64,000 nucleotides of DNA from Gammaproteobacteria bacterium (GTDB lineage Bacteria > Pseudomonadota > Gammaproteobacteria > Nevskiales > Nevskiaceae): NCBI GenBank assembly GCA_026398875.1, contig JAPLSB010000005.1, positions 62,001 through 126,000 on the forward strand, written 5' to 3'. The notes beneath the pieces were generated by a model. It was not told the origin of the DNA, searched no databases, and saw nothing but the letters and a program-made list of their open reading frames with translations. Each line of letters begins with the position of its first letter. The stretch's first letter is position 1. This document shows positions 1 through 7,529 of this stretch, piece after piece. A program made the position numbers and the translations under genes.

Positions 1-1015
1 CACGCCCTGGCCGTCGGCAATCGTCGCGCCTCCGGTCGGGTTGCTCAGGTTGACGAAGAAGGTCTCGTTCGCCTCCACCACCGTATCGCCGCGGATCGGC
101 AGGCTGGCGGTGCGCGTGGTCTGGCCCGGCGCAAAGCTGAGCGTGAGACTGCCGCCGGTGTAGTCCGAGCCTGCCGTGGCCGTGCCGTTCGCCGTTGCTG
201 CCGTCACCGTGACGGTGCCGGTGGCCGCCGCCGACAGGCTGACCGTGAACGTTGCGGCCTTGGTGCCCGCGTTGCCTTCGGTGATGCTGAGGTCATTGAT
301 GCTGAACGATGGCAGCGCCGGCGTGTCGTCATCGATGATCGTCGCCACGCCCTGGCTGTCGGCAATCGTCAGGCCGACCGGCGACGACAGATTGGCGAAG
401 AAGGTTTCGTTGCCTTCCTGCGCGGTGTCGCCGTTGATGGTGACGCTGCGCGTGCGGCTGGTCTGCCCGGCGGTGAAGGTCATCGTGCCGGAGCTGCTGA
501 CATAGTCGCTGCCGGCAGTCGCCGTGCCCGGTGCGGTGGCGATGCGCAGGCTGGTGGTGCCGGTGGCCGGTGCCGGCGCCGACAAGGTCACCGTGAAGCT
601 GACGGTCCTGGTGCCGGCATTGCCTTCGGTGACGCTGACATCGTTGACGCTCGCGGTCGGCAGCGCCGGCGCGTCGTCATTGACGATGGTCACCACGCCC
701 TGGCCGTCGTCGATGACCAGACCGACTGGCGACGACAGGTTCACGAAGAAGGTTTCGTCGCCTTCGTTGTCGATGTCGCCATTGATCGTGAAGCTGCGCG
801 TCCGCGAGGTCTGGCCGGCGCTGAAGGTCAAGGTGCCGGAACTGTTCACGTAGTCGCTGCCGGCGCTGGCCGTGCCCGGTGCGGTGGCGAAGCGCACGCT
901 GGTGGTGCTGCCAGACGGGGCCGGCGACGACAGCGTGACGGTGACGGTCACGGTCTTGGTGCCGCTGTTGCCTTCGCTGACCGAGGCATCGCTGACCCGT
1001 ACCGACCGCTGCTGC
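1..1015 (-). repeat. Three tandem Calx-beta coding repeats (about 345 bp each)
   Basis: The 3' part of the first protease gene consists of DNA-level direct repeats with a period near 345-348 bp. The phrase ccctggc(c/t)gtcg recurs near 7, 352 and 700. Each unit encodes a Calx-beta domain with SEGN/TEGN near its start, GDxxxEGNETFFVNLS in the middle and DGQGVxTIxxDD at the end. A fourth unit may continue beyond the left edge. The repetition is explained by protein-domain duplication. Confidence 0.8.
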
Positions 1016-3753
1016 GGCGCGGCGTCGCACAGCGTTGGCGTGATGCCGAGCGTAAACGCGCGGATGCTGCCGGTATCGGCCGCCGCAAAGTCCTGCGCCT
1101 GCAAGGTCCAGGTGCCGGCGATCGGCTTGCCATCGAGCCCGCTCAGCGGCACGTTCGGCTTGAAGCTGCCGGTGTACGGCGCGCTACCGGTGGTCTGGAT
1201 GCTGCCGCCGGCGCTTTCGTCGTCGAGCAGCGTCTGGCACAGATTGTTGCCGCTGCTGCCGGCGGCCGAGATCACCGGCACCTGCGTGCCGTCGGGGGCG
1301 AGCAGGCGAATCTGCAGATCACCGAGATAGCTGTGATCAAGGCCGACGGTCGTCGCGCCGGCCGCCGTGCTGCACACGCTGCCGTCGATGCGCAGATCGA
1401 CATCGCCGACGATGCCGGACAGCGTCGTGATGTTCAGCGCGGCGTTGGCATTGGCGCCGGGGCCGGCATTGCTGCCATCCGGAATCGCGACGACCGGGCC
1501 GCTGTAGCTGAAGGTCCGCCGGGTGCCGGCGCCACCGGTGCCGCGGGTCACCGGGAACTGCTGCGGACTATTGTCGCCGGTGTAGCGCAAGGTCAGCGTC
1601 AGCGGCAGCGGCGCGCCGCAGGGATAGCTGGACCCGAGGCGGAAGCGCAGCTTGCCGGTGCTGGTCGAGTCCCCGGGGCCGAGATTGACCGGCAGGTCCT
1701 GCTGACCGGTGAGGACCGTGATGTCAGGCGAATTGCTCGACAGCGTTGCGCTGATCGCGCTGGCTGTCGCGCCGCCGATATTGAGCACGGTCAGATCGAC
1801 CTCCCAGGTCTCGTTGGGCTCGATGGCGCTGTCGTTGTCACCCGACTGCTGGGAAAAGACGCCGTTGCCATTGATGTCGAGCAGCGGCTGCGCTGTCGCA
1901 CCGACCGCTGCCAGCGCCGGACCGGGCATGACGATGCCGGCGCCGGTCGAGCGATCGACGCCGGTGGCCTCGATATCGATGGCGGTCGAGGTCAGCGCCG
2001 TGCGCACCTGGGCCGGCGTCAGCGAGGGCTTGCCGGCCTTCAGCAAGGCGGCGATCGCTGCCGCGTGCGGTGCCGAAGCCGAGGTGCCGTAGAACGTGCT
2101 GAAGCCGGGTGCCGAGGTGCTGACACCATCGGCCGCGGTCAGGTCCGGTTTCTGGCGAACGATGCCGCCGCTGGTGCTGCGGTTGCCGGGAGTGATCTCG
2201 GCACCGGTCGGCGTCAGGATGATCCGGCGCGGGCCGTCGGCACTGAAGCTCTCCGTGGTGTTGACCGACGTGAAGGCGTTCGGGAACGGGCCCGGCGGCG
2301 TCGTGCCGTCGAACGGTGCTGCGGCCGGAGTCGCGGCCAGGCTGAACGCCGCCGCTGCAGCACTGTGACCGCGCGTGGCACCGGCGGTGCTGAGTGCCGG
2401 GTCGACCTTCCCGCGGAAGGCAATCAGGTTGAACATCGGCGCTGCCGTCGGGCCGGCGGCGACGCGGTTGACGACCAGCCGGCTGCCGAGCGGCGCGCTG
2501 GCGGTGCGTTCGTAGGCGCGGTCGTTGCCGCCGGCGCCGTTCTGCGTGGTGATCGATGAATCGAGCACCGCGGTCAACGTGCCGTTGAGCACGTAGAGGT
2601 CGTAGTCGGTGGCTGCGTTGCCGCCGCTCAGCGTGTAGTTTTCGGCCCAGATCAGGATCGCGCCGGCCGAGGCGGCGTCGGTGACCAGCAGCGAATTGCC
2701 GCCATCGCCGAAGTTGTGCAGCGTGCCGACCGTTGCCAGCGGCGCCGGATTGGCGGCCGTGCTCGGATTGAAGTTGCCTTCCCAGGTGCCGGACGTGCCG
2801 TCGGTCTTGTTGCCTTCATTGCCGGCCGACGAGAAGTACAGCACCCCGGCTGCGGTCACGTCGTTGACCGCGACGGCGACTGGGCCGTCCTGAAACGGTG
2901 ATTCGTCGAAGTAGATGATGTCGTCGACGATGATCGTGCAGCTGCGCGCTGCCAGCGCGCGGATGTTATCGGCGAAGCTGGCTTCGCCGTTGAATGCGGT
3001 GGCAAAGCCGAGGGCGGCCGCCGGGGCGATGTCATGGACGATTTCCAGCATCGCCGTGCCTTCGTCACCATTGCCGGCTTGGCCGGGCAGCACGTCGACC
3101 GCCGGCAGATCGCCGCTGGCCTGCGAGGCAGCCAGCGAGTCGATACCGTCGGACAGCACGCAGACTTTCTGGCCTGCGCCCTGGGTGCCGTAGGTTGCGC
3201 GGGCAACGTTGGCGGCGTGCGCCTCCACGCCTTCCGAGCGATCCAGCGCGTGGGTCACGGCGGGCACGGCTTCATTGACCAGCGTCACCTCCTTCAGACC
3301 AGCCAGCGTCAGCACGTCGCGGAGCGCGATCCGCGCGCGAATGGTTCCGTGGCGGTAAGCGATTTCCTTCGGCGACACCAGCACCGCGCCGATCTCGCCG
3401 AGCTTGCGCAGCACGACATCGGCATGCTCGCGCCCGGCGATGCCGATATCGACGGCATAGCGGCCATCCTTGCCAGCTGCGCGGAACCGGTAGGCCGGCA
3501 ACTGCGCCAGGCGCGCATCGCCGCGCTGCCGCAGCAGTGCCATGTACAGCGGGGTATCGAGCTTGTCCTCGATCGCCGTGCGGGATGCCTTGATCTGCTG
3601 CAGCGTGGCGATCTGCGAAGCGGCACTGGCCTGAATCGCCGGTGCCGCCTGCGCGAAGACTGCGCCGGACAGCAACAGCGCGGCCGTGCTGGCCAGCGTC
3701 AGGATCCAGGGCCGCAGGCGTGGCTGCGGCGTGGCGCGAAGAATCTGTTTCAT
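1..3753 (-). CDS. Secreted atypical subtilase (S8/S53-like) with P domain and Calx-beta repeats; C-terminus cut by window edge
   Basis: I read this frame by hand from the ATG at 3753-3751; it stays open for 1251 codons to the left edge. Residues 1-35 look like a signal peptide (basic start, hydrophobic core, then AQA). The catalytic domain has SDGID with Asp202, a DEGTAMLEIVHDIAP block with Glu231, SSAGNEGN with Asn312, and GTSASAPHAAA with Ser558. The usual HGT histidine is replaced by Glu231, which recalls the S53-like subgroup using Glu/Asp/Ser. From about 770 to 905 comes a proprotein-convertase-like P domain (HSYLGDLQIRLLAPDG, then AGTWTLQAQD), and from about 915 three Calx-beta repeats of about 115 residues. 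It is probably an exported or surface protease. The substrate is unknown, and whether Glu231 is catalytic is inference. Confidence 0.85.
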   Translation of the reverse strand, partial: MKQILRATPQPRLRPWILTLASTAALLLSGAVFAQAAPAIQASAASQIATLQQIKASRTAIEDKLDTPLYMALLRQRGDARLAQLPAYRFRAAGKDGRYAVDIGIAGREHADVVLRKLGEIGAVLVSPKEIAYRHGTIRARIALRDVLTLAGLKEVTLVNEAVPAVTHALDRSEGVEAHAANVARATYGTQGAGQKVCVLSDGIDSLAASQASGDLPAVDVLPGQAGNGDEGTAMLEIVHDIAPAAALGFATAFNGEASFADNIRALAARSCTIIVDDIIYFDESPFQDGPVAVAVNDVTAAGVLYFSSAGNEGNKTDGTSGTWEGNFNPSTAANPAPLATVGTLHNFGDGGNSLLVTDAASAGAILIWAENYTLSGGNAATDYDLYVLNGTLTAVLDSSITTQNGAGGNDRAYERTASAPLGSRLVVNRVAAGPTAAPMFNLIAFRGKVDPALSTAGATRGHSAAAAAFSLAATPAAAPFDGTTPPGPFPNAFTSVNTTESFSADGPRRIILTPTGAEITPGNRSTSGGIVRQKPDLTAADGVSTSAPGFSTFYGTSASAPHAAAIAALLKAGKPSLTPAQVRTALTSTAIDIEATGVDRSTGAGIVMPGPALAAVGATAQPLLDINGNGVFSQQSGDNDSAIEPNETWEVDLTVLNIGGATASAISATLSSNSPDITVLTGQQDLPVNLGPGDSTSTGKLRFRLGSSYPCGAPLPLTLTLRYTGDNSPQQFPVTRGTGGAGTRRTFSYSGPVVAIPDGSNAGPGANANAALNITTLSGIVGDVDLRIDGSVCSTAAGATTVGLDHSYLGDLQIRLLAPDGTQVPVISAAGSSGNNLCQTLLDDESAGGSIQTTGSAPYTGSFKPNVPLSGLDGKPIAGTWTLQAQDFAAADTGSIRAFTLGITPTLCDAAPQQRSVRVSDASVSEGNSGTKTVTVTVTLSSPAPSGSTTSVRFATAPGTASAGSDYVNSSGTLTFSAGQTSRTRSFTINGDIDNEGDETFFVNLSSPVGLVIDDGQGVVTIVNDDAPALPTASVNDVSVTEGNAGTRTVSFTVTLSAPAPATGTTSLRIATAPGTATAGSDYVSSSGTMTFTAGQTSRTRSVTINGDTAQEGNETFFANLSSPVGLTIADSQGVATIIDDDTPALPSFSINDLSITEGNAGTKAATFTVSLSAAATGTVTVTAATANGTATAGSDYTGGSLTLSFAPGQTTRTASLPIRGDTVVEANETFFVNLSNPTGGATIADGQGV

Positions 3754-3940
3754 TGGCTTTGACTCCCCCACTCGTGACAACGCGATGGCACGGCGTTTTG
3801 CAGCTCCCGCAAGTGGTTTAGCACGACCGACAGCCGGCGGGCGACCTCGTCTGCATGACGCGTACGGCAGGTTTTATGGCGTTCGCGAGCCGTCGCAGCG
3901 GTGCGGTCGGCGTGCCCGCAATCGCCCTCCTGGCGAACAG

Positions 3941-3982
3941 GCGCCCAGGGGCTGCCGGCCCTCGCCGGCAGCCCCTGGGCGC
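3941..3982. terminator. Strong 19-bp perfect hairpin downstream of the second protease gene
   Basis: The arms 3941-3959 and 3964-3982 are perfectly complementary around a 4-nt loop. The hairpin lies about 50 bp past the stop of the minus-strand gene ending at 4034 and about 190 bp ahead of the first protease start. There is no strong U-tract on the minus strand; the plus side has only TTT. It could be a terminator or an mRNA 3'-end stabiliser. The rest of the 280-bp gap (3754-4033) shows nothing else I can name. Confidence 0.6.
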
Positions 3983-4033
3983 TTTCATCGTGTAATCAGC
4001 GCGTTGTCCGTGATGACCACGGACCTTTCCTGA

Positions 4034-7000
4034 TTAGGTGCCCGTGCCTGACAGCTGGATCACGGTCGGACTGTCCGGCGCGTTCGAGGTGATCGTCACC
4101 GAGCCGGGTCGCGCGCCAGTTGCCGTGGGCTTGAAGTTGCCGGTCAGCGTGCAGGTTGCGCCAGGTGCCAGCGCGCGCGGGCAGTTGCTGGTGCCGGCGT
4201 AGTCGCCGGTCACCCGGATGCCGGTGATCAGCAACGGCGCCGTGCCGGTGCTGGTGATCACCAGCGCACGCGCGGGGCTTGAGCTGCCGACGCGGACGTT
4301 GCCGAAATTGAAGCTGCGCGTCTGCACGCCGATGCCCGGCACGCCGGCGGCCGCGTCGTCGTTGGCAATGGTGCCGATGCCCTGGGCGTCGGCAATGGTC
4401 GCGCCGGTGGCGTCGCTCAGATTGACGAAGAAGGTCTCGTCCGCCTCGTTGCGGGTATCGCCGTTGATGGTCACGCCGAAGGTTCGCGTCGTGCGTCCGG
4501 CGGCAATCGTCATCGTGCTGCTGGTCGCCAGGTAGTCGCCATCGGCGACCGTGGCCGTGGCGTCGGCCGTGCTGTAACGCACCGTGACCGCGCTGCCCGA
4601 AGCCCGGTCGAGCCGTACGGTGAAGATCGCCGTCGTGGTGCCGCTGTTGTTTTCGCTCACGCGCACATCGTCGATCGAGATCGCGACTGGCATCGGCGCG
4701 TTGACGGTGATGCTGTCCTGATAGATCGGCGATGGCTGGAAGGCCTGGTTGCGGTACTGGACGGCGACCGTGGCCACGCCATTGCCGGGCGGCAGCGTCA
4801 CCGGCGTGCTGGCGCTGGCGGCGGTGTACGGCTGCCAGGCGCCGAAGTTCACGCCATCGACTGCAACCCGGAAGCTGTCGATGCCGGTTTCGGCGTCGCT
4901 GGCAGCAAGGTTCAACGTCACATCGCGCGTGGTCGTGCTGTCGGCATTGCTGTTGATGGTGACGCTGCCGATCGGCGCGCTGAAGTCGCGATACAGGGTG
5001 AAGAAGCCGCTGCCCGATTTGCGTAGCAGCGCGATGCCGGCAAAGCCGTCGACGCTGGCCGCGAAGCTGATCGCTTCGTCGCCGCCGCTGCCGGTGGCGC
5101 TGCCGATCGCCGCCGCATCGCCACGGCCGCGCTGCCAGGTGGCCGGGTCATTGGTCGACGTGAATGCCAGCAGTTCCAGATCGAGCGTCGAGCCGTTGTC
5201 CGGCTTCACGCGCAGGTACTGGGTTTCGCCGCCGGTCACGCGTGCATCAAGCAGCTGGATCGTCGACAGGTCGGTGAACAACTGGCTGTAGGTGTTGCCG
5301 AGTACCGGCGTGTTGTTGCCGGCGTACTCGATGCGGTAGCGCGTGGTCGACGGCGTCACCTGGCTGACCTCGACCCGATCGAAGCCGGTGGGCCTGCGGC
5401 CACTGTTGTGGTCCTGGGCCACGATCTCGATCTCGCCAGCCGGCGCATTGCTGATCACCAGCGGCGTGACGCTGCTGCCACCGACCACGGTGCCCTGATC
5501 TTCGTAGAGACGCAGGTCAAGGTTGGCGCTGCGCGGATCGACGGCCACGGCCGACCAGTAGCGGCGGTTGCTGACGTAGTCATAGGCATGGCGGTTCGGC
5601 TTCGGCGCTCGGCGATCGCGGGCCACACCCGATTCCAGACGCAGCACATCCAGGCCTGCTGCGGCGGGCACGTAAATGCGCTGGTAGAGCTTCAGGCCAC
5701 CGTCAGGCCGTGTGGTGCTGCCGACGGTGACGCCGGTGTTCTGCAGCGCGGTGATGTTCTGGCTGACCGTGTTGCCGGGCAGCGCGTCGCGCAGCAGCGC
5801 AAAGGCACCGGCCACATGCGGCGCGGCCATCGAGGTGCCGCTCTTTTCGCAGTAGCTGCCGGTGCTGCACGACGACGTGATGGCAACACCGGTCGCGAAC
5901 AGCGTCACGTCCTTCGAGCGGTTCGAGTTGAAGGCGATGGCGTTGCGCTTGTCGGTGGAGCCGACGCTGACGGCCGACGAGATGCAGGCCGGGTAGGCGA
6001 GGCCATTGGTAAAGCCGCTGTTGCCGGCGGAAATCACGGTGGCGATGTTCACCGAGCGCAAGCTGTCGATGATGGTCTTGAGCGGCGTGCTGTCGCAGGG
6101 ATCCAGATTGCGTGTCGTGTCGCCGAGGCTCATGTTGACGGCCGCGATCCGGTAGCTGCTGCGCTGGCTGTAGACGTATTCGAGCGCGGCGATCAGGTCG
6201 CTGTCGGTAAACACCGGTTCGCCGCTCTGGCTGGACGCGACCATGATCGGCATCAGGCGGCTGTCCGGTGCCACCCCGTTGTAGCGCGATGCCAGCAGCT
6301 GTGAAACAGCGCCACCGATGGCGCCGGTGGCGGTGCCGCCGACATGGCTGCCGTGATCGCAGCGCGAGCTGAACGTGCACTGGACGCCGGCCCCGGTCCC
6401 GATCTGGCTGGTCTGGCCATTGGGGCAGCTGCGGGTGCTCGAGAAGCAGGCCTCGCCGACCGTTTCACGCAGCATGATGTGGCCGGTGTCAGCACCGGTG
6501 TCGATCACCGCCACCACACCGGGGAAGGCGCTCGAACTGCCGCTGTCCTTGATGTAGCCGTTGCCGCCCTTGATGCCGATGTCATGGATGTCGGCGGCGC
6601 CGAGCAGCGGCACGCTGTCGGCCAGCGCCGGGGCCGTGCTGCGGTCTGCGTCGATCGCCGCCACGTCCGGGTGCGCGGCCAGCAGGTCGAGCACCGCCGG
6701 TGAGGCGGTGATCGCCAGCAACGGTACCCGCTGATAACGACGCGCCAGCGTGTAGGCCTGGCCCTGCAGACGGTCGAGCACGCGGCCCTGCAGGCCATTG
6801 ATCGTTTGCTGCTGCAGGCGGGCGGCAGCGGCACCGAGCAGGCCTTCCGGCTGGTACAGCAGGCGCAGGCTGACGATCACCGGCACTCGGCCGCGCGCTG
6901 CGGCCGCCTGCCGCAACGCTGCGAGCTGCTTGAGATCCGGGCTGCGCGTGCGGAAATCGCTGGCCGTGACGGTGCTGTCGGCCGCCAGCTGGGCTGCGGT

Positions 7001-7306
7001 CAGCGGCCAGGGATTCGGCTGGTCGGCGTTGTCGGCGATGTCCCAGATCGGCGCACCGGTCACGCCGGCGTCGGCGGCCGGCAGCGGCGGAATGACTTGT
7101 CCGCGCTGATCGTCGACGACCGTGTAGCCCCGCTTTTCGAGCGCATGGCGTTCCGCCGGGCTCAGGCCGCCCGGCACCACGGCCAGGGCCTGGAAGCTGG
7201 CACTGAAGCCGATGGCGAAGCCGAGCACGGCAACGGCCAGCCGGGCCCGCCGGCGATCGGTGACTGTTTGCGCCGTGCGTCCGGCCTTGTCGATGTCGTT
7301 GTTCAT
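4034..7306 (-). CDS. Secreted S8 subtilisin-like serine protease with Calx-beta and HYDIN/ASPM-like C-terminal domains
   Basis: A 1090-residue exported protease. A basic N-terminus (TDRRRARLAVAV) and hydrophobic stretch at 22-43 form the signal region. Residues 139-222 resemble a subtilase pro-domain. The triad is clear: Asp269 in VVAVIDTGADTGH, His318 in CDHGSHVGGTATG and Ser492 in SGTSMAAPHVAG, with Asn429 in SAGNSG as the oxyanion residue. A Calx-beta domain follows at about 870-980 (SENNSG, GDTRNEADETFFVNLSD, ADAQGIGTIANDD). The last 100 residues form a choice-of-anchor/HYDIN-ASPM-like Ig fold (FNFGNVRVGSSSPARAL to LSGTGT). It is divergent from the kinase-regulator gene at 7530, and three 11-bp repeats lie about 100 bp upstream of its ATG, so control by that regulator is a reasonable inference. 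Confidence 0.93.
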   Translation of the reverse strand: MNNDIDKAGRTAQTVTDRRRARLAVAVLGFAIGFSASFQALAVVPGGLSPAERHALEKRGYTVVDDQRGQVIPPLPAADAGVTGAPIWDIADNADQPNPWPLTAAQLAADSTVTASDFRTRSPDLKQLAALRQAAAARGRVPVIVSLRLLYQPEGLLGAAAARLQQQTINGLQGRVLDRLQGQAYTLARRYQRVPLLAITASPAVLDLLAAHPDVAAIDADRSTAPALADSVPLLGAADIHDIGIKGGNGYIKDSGSSSAFPGVVAVIDTGADTGHIMLRETVGEACFSSTRSCPNGQTSQIGTGAGVQCTFSSRCDHGSHVGGTATGAIGGAVSQLLASRYNGVAPDSRLMPIMVASSQSGEPVFTDSDLIAALEYVYSQRSSYRIAAVNMSLGDTTRNLDPCDSTPLKTIIDSLRSVNIATVISAGNSGFTNGLAYPACISSAVSVGSTDKRNAIAFNSNRSKDVTLFATGVAITSSCSTGSYCEKSGTSMAAPHVAGAFALLRDALPGNTVSQNITALQNTGVTVGSTTRPDGGLKLYQRIYVPAAAGLDVLRLESGVARDRRAPKPNRHAYDYVSNRRYWSAVAVDPRSANLDLRLYEDQGTVVGGSSVTPLVISNAPAGEIEIVAQDHNSGRRPTGFDRVEVSQVTPSTTRYRIEYAGNNTPVLGNTYSQLFTDLSTIQLLDARVTGGETQYLRVKPDNGSTLDLELLAFTSTNDPATWQRGRGDAAAIGSATGSGGDEAISFAASVDGFAGIALLRKSGSGFFTLYRDFSAPIGSVTINSNADSTTTRDVTLNLAASDAETGIDSFRVAVDGVNFGAWQPYTAASASTPVTLPPGNGVATVAVQYRNQAFQPSPIYQDSITVNAPMPVAISIDDVRVSENNSGTTTAIFTVRLDRASGSAVTVRYSTADATATVADGDYLATSSTMTIAAGRTTRTFGVTINGDTRNEADETFFVNLSDATGATIADAQGIGTIANDDAAAGVPGIGVQTRSFNFGNVRVGSSSPARALVITSTGTAPLLITGIRVTGDYAGTSNCPRALAPGATCTLTGNFKPTATGARPGSVTITSNAPDSPTVIQLSGTGT

Positions 7307-7408
7307 CTGCTGTCCTCGCGAGGGTTGTCCGATGCGCGCCCGTCGACGATCGATGCGTCGGGGTCCGGATGCCGCGAGCGGACGATGCGAGGCCGCAGCG
7401 ATTCCGGC

Positions 7409-7447
7409 CTGAGGAAAATCTGAAAAAATCCTGAAATCGTGATTTCA
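7409..7447. promoter_or_regulatory. Putative operator: three CTGA 11-bp direct repeats plus a terminal inverted half-site
   Basis: CTGAGGAAAAT (7409), CTGAAAAAATC (7420) and CTGAAATCGTG (7431) start exactly 11 bp apart, one helical turn, as is typical for OmpR/PhoB-type winged-helix dimers. TGAAATCGTGATTTCA at 7432-7447 is also a palindrome. The array sits between the divergent protease (start 7306) and regulator (start 7530) genes. A matching triplet occurs at 10470. Binding is inferred from spacing and context. Confidence 0.55.
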
Positions 7448-7529
7448 AACGCCGAAATCCGCGACGCCCTTCGCATCCCGCCTGTCGCGGTCCGCCCACT
7501 GTCCTTCCTGCCGACCCCGTGACGACGAC

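Noticed and set aside
1..1015. Regular 345-bp direct repeats considered as a CRISPR or satellite array
   Set aside because: The units are far too long for CRISPR, without spacers, and encode consecutive Calx-beta domains in one frame.
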